Notes: generated by a model from the sequence alone, not told the origin. 20,278 bases of DNA from Archaeoglobaceae archaeon (GCA_025058955.1 JANXDV010000012.1:1-20278); one strand, 5' to 3'; positions 6,892-14,586 are shown, numbered from the stretch's first letter. Numbers and translations: made by a program.

Positions 6892-6974
6892 TGCGGGGGG
6901 AGGGATTTGAACCCCCGAATCCCTACGGAACTGGCCCCTCAAGCCAGCGCCTTTGACCGCTCGGCAACCCCCGC
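6892..6974 (-). tRNA. tRNA-Leu (anticodon GAG)
   Basis: On the minus strand an 83-base class II tRNA folds cleanly. The acceptor stem is GCGGGGG with CCCCCGC and discriminator A; the D-arm holds TTGCCGAGCGG; the anticodon stem is CTGGC/GCCAG around the loop TTGAGGG, giving anticodon GAG for CUC/CUU leucine; the 14-base variable arm TTCCGTAGGGATTC can pair TCC with GGA; the T-arm has a GGGGG stem with one G-U pair and loop TTCAAAT. CCA is not encoded, and no intron is present. Confidence 0.97.
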
Positions 6975-7000
6975 TTTTTAAACTACAGCTAATTTAGAGC

Positions 7001-7008
7001 ATTTAAAT
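7001..7008 (-). promoter_or_regulatory. TATA box of the tRNA-Leu gene
   Basis: ATTTAAAT is centred about 30 bases upstream of the first base of the tRNA, the usual place for archaeal tRNA promoters. Confidence 0.5.
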
Positions 7009-7089
7009 TGCATATTAAACTTTTGGTTATCATTGAATTGGGCTAACACTCGTAGTAAAGATTAAATACTTCTAAACTATTTTTTAAAT

Positions 7090-7911
7090 ATGATGGGCAT
7101 AAATTCAAAAAATCTGCTTTTAGCATTTTTTTCACTCATACCGCTTATATTAGCCATAACAGTAAATGCTCAGATCGTCTCTCCAACCATCCGAATAGAT
7201 CCAGTTGAGGGTCCTGTAGGGACCTCGGTAAGTGTTAGGGGGTCAAATTTCCTTTTAAATTCAGAAGTTAGAGTTATCTGGGAAGATCAGGTTTTGGGAA
7301 CTGGAAAAGCGGATTCAGGAGGAAATTTCTGGATCTCAGTAAGAGTTCCAGAGGTTCCGGGTGGTTATTATAAGATCATAGCAATAGATGAGGTAAAAAA
7401 CAATGCATATTCGACATTTAGAGTAACACCAAAGATCACTAAGTTCTCTATTTCAAGAGGTGCTCCAGGAAGTATGGTAAGCATTAGTGGAAATGGCTTC
7501 TCCGCAAATTTCCAGGTTGAAGTGAGATTAGTCGATCCATTCAGTGAAACACAAAATTTGGGAGTGAAGCGTATTCAAGCGAATGAGAATGGTGTGATCC
7601 AAGTAGAATTTGAGATCCCAAATGTCCCACCTGGAGATTATAGGATCTACGCTTTGGATTCCAAAACTGGATTGAAGACGGAGTTCTTTAAGTTTACAGT
7701 AGAACCGCCTAAGACAACTCCGGTCCAAACAACTCCTACTCCTGTGCAAAACCAAACAACTCAAACCGATAAAACCACTGAAACAACCCCTGTAAAAACG
7801 ACTCCAAAGACACCCGTGACCTATACACCAAGAAAAACTCCAGGTTTTGAAGTTCTGGTTGCACTTGGTGGCATTGCAACCGCTCTTCTGATTTCGAGAA
7901 GGGTTAGATGA
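7090..7911 (+). CDS. Secreted PGF-CTERM surface protein with two Ig-like (IPT/TIG-type) domains
   Basis: A protein of 273 residues. Residues 1-27 are a Sec signal peptide (a hydrophobic core ending in VNA before QIV). Two similar Ig-like modules follow, about 30-112 and 113-202; each opens with a PxGTSVSVRGSNF / APGSMVSISGNGF segment of the IPT/TIG type and closes with VPGGYYKIIAID / VPPGDYRIYALD. A Thr/Pro linker (about 203-248) should be glycosylated. The C-terminus is P251-G-F followed by a hydrophobic helix and RRVR, the PGF-CTERM sorting signal that archaeosortase A processes to attach proteins to membrane lipid at the S-layer. The ligand is unknown. The gene stands alone, with a TATA-like GATTAAATAC about 25 bases before the start. 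Confidence 0.88.
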   Translation: MMGINSKNLLLAFFSLIPLILAITVNAQIVSPTIRIDPVEGPVGTSVSVRGSNFLLNSEVRVIWEDQVLGTGKADSGGNFWISVRVPEVPGGYYKIIAIDEVKNNAYSTFRVTPKITKFSISRGAPGSMVSISGNGFSANFQVEVRLVDPFSETQNLGVKRIQANENGVIQVEFEIPNVPPGDYRIYALDSKTGLKTEFFKFTVEPPKTTPVQTTPTPVQNQTTQTDKTTETTPVKTTPKTPVTYTPRKTPGFEVLVALGGIATALLISRRVR

Positions 7912-7972
7912 AGATCATTTTTTATTTCCTTATTCTAAATTTCCCTTTAGTTAGTTTGGTTTGTTCGCAAAA

Positions 7973-7982
7973 TATTTAAATA
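7973..7982 (+). promoter_or_regulatory. TATA box of the ribosomal protein operon
   Basis: TATTTAAATA lies about 40 bases before the rps13 ATG at 8018, giving a short leader of roughly 15 bases that contains a Shine-Dalgarno sequence (GGTGATG at 8009-8015). Confidence 0.6.
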
Positions 7983-8017
7983 TCGCCCATAAACTCTTTT
8001 TCCATAACGGTGATGAG

Positions 8018-8455
8018 ATGTTCAAGCATATAGTTAGAATTGCAGACACAGATCTGGATGGAAACAGAAATGTGGTTCACGCTCTCACTGGAATACCAGG
8101 TATAGGAATTAGAATGGCAAGAAGCGTTGTGAACGAGCTCGGAATAGATGGAAAGAAAAAGTTAGGCAAATTGGAGGATGAAGAAATCACAAAAATCAGG
8201 GAATTAATCGAGGAAATGATCGAAAAATTCCCACCTTGGATGCTTAATAGGCGTTCAGATCCTTATACTGGCAAAGATCTGCATTTACTCTCAAAGGACA
8301 TCAACTTTGCGAGAATGCTCGACATTGAGAGAATGATGAGAATGAAATGCTATCGTGGCGTTAGACATGCAAAGGGTAAAAAGGTAAGGGGACAGAGAAC
8401 GAGGTCTACTGGCAGAAAAGGGAGAACAGTGGGTGTGGTGAGAAAGAAGACTTGA
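8018..8455 (+). CDS. rps13: Small ribosomal subunit protein S13 (uS13)
   Basis: A protein of 145 residues that binds the head of the small ribosomal subunit and contacts tRNA and the large subunit. The start at 8018 gives MFKHIVRIADTDLDGNR, the normal archaeal beginning. A helix-two-turn-helix module (VHALTGIPGIGIRMARSVV) follows, and the basic end includes CYRGVRHAKGKKVRGQRT and RSTGRKGRTVGVVRKK. An in-frame ATG-like start at 7961 would add 19 residues, but the TATA box falls inside that segment, so I reject it. It is the first gene of the operon. Confidence 0.97.
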   Translation: MFKHIVRIADTDLDGNRNVVHALTGIPGIGIRMARSVVNELGIDGKKKLGKLEDEEITKIRELIEEMIEKFPPWMLNRRSDPYTGKDLHLLSKDINFARMLDIERMMRMKCYRGVRHAKGKKVRGQRTRSTGRKGRTVGVVRKKT

Positions 8456-8464
8456 GGTGAGAGT

Positions 8465-8965
8465 ATGGGCGATCCTAAGAAGAATAGAAAGTGCTACGTA
8501 GCCCCTGTCCGTCCATGGGATAGACACAGACTTGAAAGGGATAATCAGTTAGTCATAACCTATGGTTTGAGGAATAAGCGAGAACTTTGGAGATTTCAAA
8601 ACATTCTCAGGAAGTATAGAAGGGTTGCAAGAGATCTGCTTGGCAAGATCAACCTCCCTGGTAAGGAAGGAGAGATTGCGAAGTCAAAAGCTCAGGCGGT
8701 TATTAAGAAACTGCAGAAATATGGTGTTTTGTCAGAAAATGCAACTCTCGATGATGTCCTTGGGCTCTCTGTGGAGAACTTTCTTGAGAGAAGACTTCAA
8801 ACTATCGTTTACAGACAAGGATTAGCAAAGACGATAAAGCAGGCGAGGCAGATGATCGTTCACGGTCACATAGAGGTTGATGGTAGAAAAGTCACCTCTC
8901 CAAGCCTTATAGTTTTACGTGATTTGGAAAAAAAGGTTGGAGTGAGGGTGAAGGGAAATGCCTGA
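8465..8965 (+). CDS. rps4: Small ribosomal subunit protein S4 (uS4)
   Basis: A primary 16S rRNA-binding protein of 166 residues, usual for the archaeal form. The N-terminal arm reads MGDPKKNRKCYVAPVRPWD. The S4 RNA-binding fold is at about residues 102-150 (LERRLQTIVYRQGLAKTIKQ, then ARQMIVHGHIEVDGRKV). A GAGGTGA ribosome-binding site lies 6 bases before the ATG and overlaps the S13 stop codon, so the two are translationally coupled. The last 8 bases overlap rps11. Confidence 0.97.
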   Translation: MGDPKKNRKCYVAPVRPWDRHRLERDNQLVITYGLRNKRELWRFQNILRKYRRVARDLLGKINLPGKEGEIAKSKAQAVIKKLQKYGVLSENATLDDVLGLSVENFLERRLQTIVYRQGLAKTIKQARQMIVHGHIEVDGRKVTSPSLIVLRDLEKKVGVRVKGNA

Positions 8966-9356
8966 AAAGGAGAAAATAAGGTGGGGTATAGCACATATTT
9001 TTTCTTCTTACAACAACACGATCATAACGATCACAGACATCACGGGCTCTGAGATCATAGCAAGGGTTAGTGGGGGAATGATCGTTAAAGCTGCGAGAGA
9101 TGAGGGGAATCCATATACTGCAATGCAGGGAGCCTTGAAGGCTGCAAGCATTGCTATGGAAAAGGGGATAAATGCGGTGCATGTGAAAGTTCGGGCTCCA
9201 GGAGGGAACAAACCAAGAGTTCCTGGACCAGGAGCTCAGGCTGCGATAAGGGCTCTTGCAAGAGCGGGGCTAAGAATTGGCAGAATTGAAGATGTAACAC
9301 CGATTCCGCACGATGGAACTCGATTACCTGGTGGTAGAAGGGGTAGGAGAGTTTAA
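8958..9356 (+). CDS. rps11: Small ribosomal subunit protein S11 (uS11)
   Basis: A protein of 132 residues on the platform of the small subunit. Typical stretches are WGIAHIFSSYNNTIITITDI, then KVRAPGGNKPRVPGPGAQAA and the final TPIPHDGTRLPGGRRGRRV. It overlaps the end of rps4 by 8 bases and shares one base with the start of rpoD (TAATG), as expected for a coupled operon. Confidence 0.98.
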   Translation: MPEKEKIRWGIAHIFSSYNNTIITITDITGSEIIARVSGGMIVKAARDEGNPYTAMQGALKAASIAMEKGINAVHVKVRAPGGNKPRVPGPGAQAAIRALARAGLRIGRIEDVTPIPHDGTRLPGGRRGRRV

Positions 9357-10150
9357 TGCCAAAAATTGAAATTGTTAAAGAAGAAGAACATAAGATCATT
9401 TTTAAACTTCTCGATGCATCACCTGCTCTGGTAAATTCAATAAGAAGGGCGATGAAGTCTCTCGTTCCAGTGCTGGCAATAGACTATGTTGACTTCTACG
9501 TCAATTCAAGTTACTTTTACGATGAAATGATCGCCCATAGGCTTGCGATGCTTCCAATTAAAACAGATCTGGGCAGGTTGAAGATGAGAGAAGAGTGCAG
9601 TTGTGAAGGTGTTGGGTGTCCGAGCTGTCAGATCTCGTTCAGACTAAATGTTGAAGGTCCAAAAGTTGTGTTTGCTAAGGACTTTGTAAGCGATGATCCA
9701 GCGATTCACTTTGCATTCGAAGATATTCCTGTGCTTGAGCTTTTTGAGGGTCAGCAGTTGATGATCGAAGCGGTAGCAAGGCTTGGAATCGGTAAAGAGC
9801 ACTCAAAGTTTCAACCAGTTTCAGCTTGCTTCTACAGAATAATTCCGAAGATCGAGATAAATGAAAAATGCGATCTCTGCAAGAGTTGCATTTCCGCTTG
9901 TCCCAGAAACATTTTTGAAGAAGGAAATGGAGAGATCATCATAAATAGCCCCGAAAATTGTTCCCTTTGTATGGAATGCGTTAAGGCGTGTGAGTTAAAA
10001 GCTCTAAGTGTTATTGAAACAAACGATTATCTCTTCGTCGTTGAAGGAACTGGAGCTTTACCAGTTAAAGATGTGCTATTGAAAGCAATTTCAATTCTTA
10101 AAGAGAAGGCTGAAAATTTCAACAAACTCATTTCTGAAATAGATGTTTAG
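9356..10150 (+). CDS. rpoD: RNA polymerase subunit D (Rpo3) with two 4Fe-4S ferredoxin sites
   Basis: The archaeal counterpart of bacterial alpha and eukaryotic Rpb3, 264 residues; it pairs with subunit L to start RNA polymerase assembly. The dimerisation core includes LVNSIRRAMKSLVPVLAIDY and IAHRLAMLPIKTD. A zinc loop is present at C81-x-C83-x4-C88-x2-C91. An inserted ferredoxin-like domain (about 165-215) has two complete motifs, C172-x2-C175-x2-C178-x3-C182-P and C202-x2-C205-x2-C208-x3-C212, so two 4Fe-4S clusters are possible; some archaea keep one or none. It follows rps11 with a one-base overlap and overlaps hisA by 8 bases. Confidence 0.97.
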   Translation: MPKIEIVKEEEHKIIFKLLDASPALVNSIRRAMKSLVPVLAIDYVDFYVNSSYFYDEMIAHRLAMLPIKTDLGRLKMREECSCEGVGCPSCQISFRLNVEGPKVVFAKDFVSDDPAIHFAFEDIPVLELFEGQQLMIEAVARLGIGKEHSKFQPVSACFYRIIPKIEINEKCDLCKSCISACPRNIFEEGNGEIIINSPENCSLCMECVKACELKALSVIETNDYLFVVEGTGALPVKDVLLKAISILKEKAENFNKLISEIDV

Positions 10151-10859
10151 AATAATTCCAGCAGTAGATTTAAAGGATGGAAAAGTTGTTAGGCTTAGAC
10201 AAGGTAGAGAGAAGGAGATAACCTTCTCCACCGATAATCCCATTCTGGTTGCCAAGAAATGGATTGAGAAGGGTGCAAGAGTTCTGCATGTTATCGATCT
10301 CGATGGAGCATTTCAAGGAAAGTTGAAACATGAAGAGATAATAAGGAAGATAATTGATTTGGGTGTAGAAGTCCAGATTGGAGGTGGAATAAGGGATTTC
10401 GAAATTGCAGAGAGATTGCTAAACTTTGGAGCCGAAAGAGTAATATTTGGAACTCTCGCGGTTGAGAGGGTTGAAGAGGTGCGGAATTTCGCTAAGCATT
10501 GGAAGAAGAGGGTGATGATCGCTGTAGATGTGAAGAGCGATAAAGTTGCTGTTAAGGGTTGGAAGGAGAGAACTTCTTTTTCTCCTTTGGATTTTATAAA
10601 ACTCTACGAAGATCTCGATCTCTCATTTCTTTATACAAACATCGATGTCGAAGGACTTGTTTCTGGGATAGAGAGGGAAAAAATGCTATTCCTCAAGCAA
10701 ATAAAGCGTCCTTTTTACGTTGCTGGAGGAATATCGTCATTAGAAGACATAAGATTTGCTAAAGAGCTTGGAGCAACAGGAGTTATACTTGGTTCTGCAC
10801 TTTACACGGGAAAGATTAAATTAGAGGAGGCACTTGAATTGGAACATGAAGAGAATTAG
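10143..10859 (+). CDS. hisA: Phosphoribosylformimino-AICAR-ribotide isomerase HisA
   Basis: A beta/alpha-barrel enzyme of 238 residues for the fourth step of histidine synthesis (ProFAR to PRFAR). The catalytic acid/base pair fits D9 (IIPAVDLKDG) and D129 (MIAVDVKSD). Phosphate-binding loops are VQIGGGIRD (78-85) and VAGGIS / GVILGSALY near residues 193-221. The motif that usually reads TDIxxDG is TNIDVEG here (165-171). No sequence suggests a dual HisA/TrpF (PriA) enzyme. The start lies inside rpoD (8-base overlap), and the end overlaps hisB. Confidence 0.95.
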   Translation: MFRIIPAVDLKDGKVVRLRQGREKEITFSTDNPILVAKKWIEKGARVLHVIDLDGAFQGKLKHEEIIRKIIDLGVEVQIGGGIRDFEIAERLLNFGAERVIFGTLAVERVEEVRNFAKHWKKRVMIAVDVKSDKVAVKGWKERTSFSPLDFIKLYEDLDLSFLYTNIDVEGLVSGIEREKMLFLKQIKRPFYVAGGISSLEDIRFAKELGATGVILGSALYTGKIKLEEALELEHEEN

Positions 10860-11385
10860 TAGAAAAACCACTGAAACTGAAGTTAGTGTAGTTTTTGATT
10901 CTGAAAAGCTTGAGATCAGCACAGGAATTCCATTTTTTGACCACATGCTGGAAACAGTGGCAAGACTTTCAAGCTTCAACATCGAAGTAAAAGCCTCAGG
11001 AGCTGATGAGCATCATGTGATCGAAGATGTGGCAATTTGTCTTGGAAAGAGCATTTCAGAGGTTGATAAAAAGGGTATAGAGAGGTTTGGAAGTTCAATA
11101 GTTCCAATGGACGATTCTGTAGCTATTTGTGGAGTGGATTTCAGTGGAAGAGGGGTTTTTGTATTTGAAGGAGATTTGAAAGACTACGAGATCAAAGCAG
11201 AAAACGTTCTGCACTTCTTCGATACTCTTTGCAGAAATTCGGGGCTAAACGTTTATTTAGCAGTGAGAGGAAAAAATTCACATCACATGATCGAGTGTGC
11301 ATTTAAAGCTTTTGCAATAGCTTTAAAGCAGGCTTTGAGTAAAACTGGTAAAGAGTTCAGGAGCACAAAGGGTGTTCTCGATTGA
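10846..11385 (+). CDS. hisB: Imidazoleglycerol-phosphate dehydratase HisB
   Basis: An enzyme of 179 residues, the single-domain archaeal form without the phosphatase domain, that dehydrates imidazole glycerol phosphate in histidine synthesis. The manganese-binding motifs are plain: FFDHML (31-36), DEHHVIEDVAI (54-64) and NSHHMIECAFKAF near residue 145. I place the start at ATG 10846 because family members begin MxRIxRxTxET. A TTG at 10834 has a better-spaced GAGGAGG site and would add four residues. It overlaps the end of hisA and meets the ABC ATPase gene in a TTGA overlap. Confidence 0.95.
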   Translation: MKRISRKTTETEVSVVFDSEKLEISTGIPFFDHMLETVARLSSFNIEVKASGADEHHVIEDVAICLGKSISEVDKKGIERFGSSIVPMDDSVAICGVDFSGRGVFVFEGDLKDYEIKAENVLHFFDTLCRNSGLNVYLAVRGKNSHHMIECAFKAFAIALKQALSKTGKEFRSTKGVLD

Positions 11386-12026
11386 TCTTCTGCGAGAAAC
11401 TGAGTAAGAAATTTGGGGAAACTTTCGCTCTACAAGATCTCTCCTTTTGTGCAGAGGGAAAAATAGCGGTTTTCGGATTCAATGGTGCGGGAAAATCTAC
11501 ACTCTCAAAGATCTTCGCTGGGATCTTGAAGCCGAGTTCTGGCAAGATCGAGATCTTCGGAATGAAGCCAAGCGAAAGTCCAGAGCTCAGGAGAAAGATA
11601 GGTTTAGTCACGCATAATCCAATGGTATACAGAGAACTTACAGTTAAGGAAAATCTCGAATTTTATGCCAAACTATACAGAGTCAAAGATTGGAGAAGCG
11701 TTTTGGAAAACTTAAGACTTTCAGACAAACTTAATTCAAGACTTTCAGAGCTTTCAAAGGGATTTGTTCAGCGTGTTGCAATTGCAAGAGCTTTATTGAT
11801 AAAACCAAAAGTTTTAATTTTGGATGAAGCGCTTTCAGGATTAGATCTTGAAAGCAAAAGAGAAGTGCTTCGCATGATCAAGGATTTCAACGGAATTCTC
11901 GTTTTTTCAACCCACAATTTTGAGGAGGCACAATTTTGTCAAACTTTTATTGTTCTTGAAAAAGGAAAGCTTGCTTATTTCGGAGAAAGCTATGAAAAAG
12001 CTCTCAGAGCTCTTTCTGCTATTTGA
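11382..12026 (+). CDS. ccmA: ABC transporter ATP-binding protein, CcmA-like
   Basis: A complete ATPase of 214 residues: Walker A GFNGAGKST (32-40), a Q-loop variant VTHNP (76-80), signature LSKGF (124-128) with VQRVAIARAL, Walker B KVLILDEALSGLD (143-155) and switch His in VFSTHNFEEA. The HNP in the Q-loop followed by YRELTVKENLEFYAKLY recalls CcmA, the heme-exporter ATPase of system I cytochrome c maturation, and the next gene looks like CcmB. The start is TTG within the hisB stop codon (TTGA). A role in holding heme chaperones in a cytochrome c system is inferred; ccmC, E and F genes are not in the window. Confidence 0.8.
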   Translation: MIFCEKLSKKFGETFALQDLSFCAEGKIAVFGFNGAGKSTLSKIFAGILKPSSGKIEIFGMKPSESPELRRKIGLVTHNPMVYRELTVKENLEFYAKLYRVKDWRSVLENLRLSDKLNSRLSELSKGFVQRVAIARALLIKPKVLILDEALSGLDLESKREVLRMIKDFNGILVFSTHNFEEAQFCQTFIVLEKGKLAYFGESYEKALRALSAI

Positions 12027-12642
12027 GATCATAAAAAAGGATCTAAAAATTGAGGCGAGAAGTAAAGCAGGTATTAATCAGATGCTCCTACTTTCTTTAA
12101 CCACCGCATTTCTTTTCAGCATCTCAATTGATGTTGAAAGCTTTTTTCCACAGATCATTCTCTTGATAATCCTCTTCACATCAATCTCAGGAACCAGCGT
12201 TACTATTTTGAGAGAATACGATCTTGAGACTTTAGAGGGCTTAAAAGCCTCGCCACTCACAAACTCTCACATCATGCTGGCAAAGAGCTTTTCACATTTG
12301 CTAATAGTTTTAACCATTACCGCATTAGTTTATCCGATCTGTTATGCCCTTTTCAATCTCAACGGTGACTTTTTACTCACATATTTTGCGGTAATTATAG
12401 CGGTTTTACCGATCTCTGGAGCTATAAATCTTCTTTCTCCTCTCTCAGCCGGTTCTAAGGGTAGAGAGATGCTCATACTTGCGATGCTTTTTCCAGTGAT
12501 CTTTCCCGTCCTTCTCCCAGCAACGAAATCGATAGCTTTAGCTTATTCTGGAACTTTCGATCTAATGAGCTCTCTTTTTATAGTCTCTTACACGGGGATC
12601 ATCTATTCTCTTTCCATCTTGCTTTCCGATCACTTTTTCTAA
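11992..12642 (+). CDS. ccmB: CcmB-like heme exporter membrane protein
   Basis: A membrane protein of 216 residues with about six hydrophobic segments, near the usual CcmB length (about 220). The N-terminal cytosolic stretch FEIIKKDLKIEARSKAGIN and the region REYDLETLEGLKASPLTNS (the loop between the second and third helices) are typical of CcmB. CcmB pairs with CcmA and works with CcmC in delivering heme for c-type cytochromes. The start at ATG 11992 has a GGAGA site 5 bases upstream and lies 35 bases inside ccmA. An earlier in-frame ATG-like codon at 11920 would only add residues shared with the ATPase frame. The transport role is inferred from the family. Confidence 0.8.
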   Translation: MKKLSELFLLFEIIKKDLKIEARSKAGINQMLLLSLTTAFLFSISIDVESFFPQIILLIILFTSISGTSVTILREYDLETLEGLKASPLTNSHIMLAKSFSHLLIVLTITALVYPICYALFNLNGDFLLTYFAVIIAVLPISGAINLLSPLSAGSKGREMLILAMLFPVIFPVLLPATKSIALAYSGTFDLMSSLFIVSYTGIIYSLSILLSDHFF

Positions 12643-12647
12643 AAGAA

Positions 12648-12655
12648 TTTTTATA
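12648..12655 (+). promoter_or_regulatory. TATA box of srp54
   Basis: TTTTTATA is centred about 25 bases before the ATG at 12677, fitting a leaderless mRNA. It gives srp54-rnhB its own promoter within the gene string. Confidence 0.55.
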
Positions 12656-12676
12656 CTCTCTGCTGAGAATTGATCA

Positions 12677-13966
12677 ATGGCTCTCGAAGCTCTTAGAGAT
12701 TTGGCAAAGAAGATCATGGGTTCTACAGCGATAGACAAGAAATTCGTTGAGGAGATGGTGCGAGATATTCAAAGAGCTTTGATAAAAGCTGATGTAAATG
12801 TTAAACAGGTTAAAGAGATTAGCGATGCTATAAAGAAGAGGGCTCTTAGCGAAGAAGTTCCAGAGTTTTTTGATGCGAGAGAACAAGTGCTAAGGATCGT
12901 ATACGAAGAATTGCTAAAAGGCATCGGAGAAGGGCTTGAAATCCCTTTGAAGAAGGCGAAGATCATGTTAGTTGGACTGCAGGGAAGCGGTAAGACTACA
13001 ACAGCGGTAAAGCTTGCCAAGTTCTTCAAAGATCGCGGATTAAAAAGTGCGGTTGTTGCGGGAGACACTTGGAGACCTGCTGCTTACGAGCAGTTAAAAC
13101 AGCTTGCTGAAGCAAATTCTATTCCCTTCTATGGTGAAAAAGGAAAAAATGCAATAGAGGTTATTAAAAAAGCATTGGAAAGTGCAAAAGAGGATATTAT
13201 AATTATTGACACCGCTGGGAGACATGCACTTGAGAAGGAGCTAATAGAGGAGATGATTGCAATAGCAAAGCTTGTAAATCCAGAATACAAGTTCCTCGTG
13301 CTCGATGCTGCAATTGGACAGCTTGCAAGCAAGCAAGCAAAGGCTTTTCATGATGCGATCGGCATCAATGGTATCATAATAACCAAATTCGATGGAACAG
13401 CAAAAGGGGGCGGAGCTTTAAGTGCTTCGAGAGAAATAGGAATTCCAATAGCTTTCATAGGTGCGGGAGAGAAAGTTGACGACTTTGAAAAATTCGATCC
13501 AGCGAGTTTTCTCTCGAGACTTCTGGGAATGGGAGATCTTAGGACTCTGATGGAAAAAGTGGAGAGGATTGCAAAGGAAGAAGAGATCGATGCAGAAGCA
13601 TTTTTAAAAGGCAGTTTTACATTAAAGGATATTTACAAGCAGATTGAGGCGATGAACAAACTTGGTCCAATTAGAAAGGTTTTGGAAATGATCCCAGGCT
13701 TTGGCATCGGAGTTGATGAGCAAACTGCAGAGATCACTCAGGAGAAAATGAAAAGATTTAAAGTGATCATGGATTCTATGACTGAGGAAGAGCTTCTAAA
13801 TCCAAAGATCATAGACAGCTCCCGAGTTAGGAGAATTGCGATTGGAAGTGGGACTTCGCAACAGGAAGTGAGGGAGCTACTGAAATATTATGAAACTGTG
13901 AGGGCATTCATGAAGAAGATGAAGAAAAAGAAGTTGCCCATAAAGGGCTTAAAGCTTGGGATATGA
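12677..13966 (+). CDS. srp54: Signal recognition particle protein SRP54
   Basis: A GTPase of 429 residues that binds 7S RNA and signal sequences for membrane targeting. An N-terminal helical bundle (1-90) is followed by the G domain: G1 VGLQGSGKTTTA (99-110), DTWRPAAYEQL (130-140), G3 DTAGRH (178-183), G4 TKFDG (236-240) and GVGEK-like IGAGEKVDD. The M domain starts near residue 300 with helices holding RKVLEMIPGFG and ends in SRVRRIAIGSGTS, then a basic end, LLKYYETVRAFMKKMKKKK, the RNA-binding part. Its length is normal. The stop overlaps rnhB by four bases (ATGA). Confidence 0.98.
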   Translation: MALEALRDLAKKIMGSTAIDKKFVEEMVRDIQRALIKADVNVKQVKEISDAIKKRALSEEVPEFFDAREQVLRIVYEELLKGIGEGLEIPLKKAKIMLVGLQGSGKTTTAVKLAKFFKDRGLKSAVVAGDTWRPAAYEQLKQLAEANSIPFYGEKGKNAIEVIKKALESAKEDIIIIDTAGRHALEKELIEEMIAIAKLVNPEYKFLVLDAAIGQLASKQAKAFHDAIGINGIIITKFDGTAKGGGALSASREIGIPIAFIGAGEKVDDFEKFDPASFLSRLLGMGDLRTLMEKVERIAKEEEIDAEAFLKGSFTLKDIYKQIEAMNKLGPIRKVLEMIPGFGIGVDEQTAEITQEKMKRFKVIMDSMTEEELLNPKIIDSSRVRRIAIGSGTSQQEVRELLKYYETVRAFMKKMKKKKLPIKGLKLGI

Positions 13967-14568
13967 AAGCGGGAATTGATGAAGCGGGCAAGGGATGCGT
14001 TATAGGACCAATGGTTATCGCTGGGGTTGCTTGCGATGTAGAAGATTATCTTAGGAGCATTGGGGTTAGAGATTCAAAAAAGTTGAGTCAAAAAAAGAGA
14101 GAAGAATTGGCGGAAAAAATAAGAGAGGTTGCAAGGGTTGAGGTGATCAAGATCCCAGCAAACGTTCTTGATGAACTCATGGAGAGAAAGACGATCAATG
14201 AAATTTTGAAGGAAAGTTATGCAGAGCTATTGAAGAGATTAAAGCCAAAGATTGCCTTCGTCGATAGTCCAGATGTGAAACCAGAAAGGCTTGCAAATGA
14301 ACTTAGAGCTATGACAGGCATCGAGATCATTGCAGAGCATAGGGCAGACGAGAAATATCCGCTCGTTTCTTCAGCTTCGATCATAGCCAAGGTTGAAAGA
14401 GAAAAGGAGATCGAAGTTCTAAAGAAAACTTTTGGAGACTTTGGAAGTGGTTATGCAAGTGATCCAAAGACTATAGCTTATCTAAGGCAGTTTAAAGAAG
14501 AAATGCCCCAGTTTATCAGGAAAAGATGGAAAACAATTGAAAGGCTTCGTCAAAGCTCTCTATGGTAA
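13963..14568 (+). CDS. rnhB: Ribonuclease HII
   Basis: A nuclease of 201 residues that cuts RNA in RNA/DNA hybrids, used for ribonucleotide removal and primer processing. The four acidic active-site residues fit D6, E7 (GIDEAGKG), D101 (IAFVDSPD) and D129 (HRADEKYPLVSSASIIAKV). The C-terminal helix ends QSSLW (197-201), which looks like the beginning of a PCNA-interaction motif without its aromatic pair. The start is coupled to the srp54 stop (ATGA). No other promoter is seen. Confidence 0.96.
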   Translation: MKAGIDEAGKGCVIGPMVIAGVACDVEDYLRSIGVRDSKKLSQKKREELAEKIREVARVEVIKIPANVLDELMERKTINEILKESYAELLKRLKPKIAFVDSPDVKPERLANELRAMTGIEIIAEHRADEKYPLVSSASIIAKVEREKEIEVLKKTFGDFGSGYASDPKTIAYLRQFKEEMPQFIRKRWKTIERLRQSSLW

Positions 14569-14586
14569 GGTTGGGCTTAATTTCAA

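Noticed and set aside
6762..6956. Plus-strand ORF of 64 codons starting at TTG
   Set aside because: Its second half is the antisense of the tRNA-Leu gene and it has no usable start signal; only the first 16 codons may be a gene fragment.
6200..7089. Insertion sequence or integrase in the gene-poor region
   Set aside because: No transposase- or integrase-like peptide, terminal inverted repeat or target duplication was recognised on either strand.
7961..8017. Upstream extension of rps13 by 19 codons
   Set aside because: It contains the TATA box and does not match S13 N-termini; ATG 8018 has a GGTGATG ribosome site.
12769..13332. Minus-strand ORFs opposite srp54
   Set aside because: Serine/isoleucine-rich shadows of a strongly conserved gene; no motifs.
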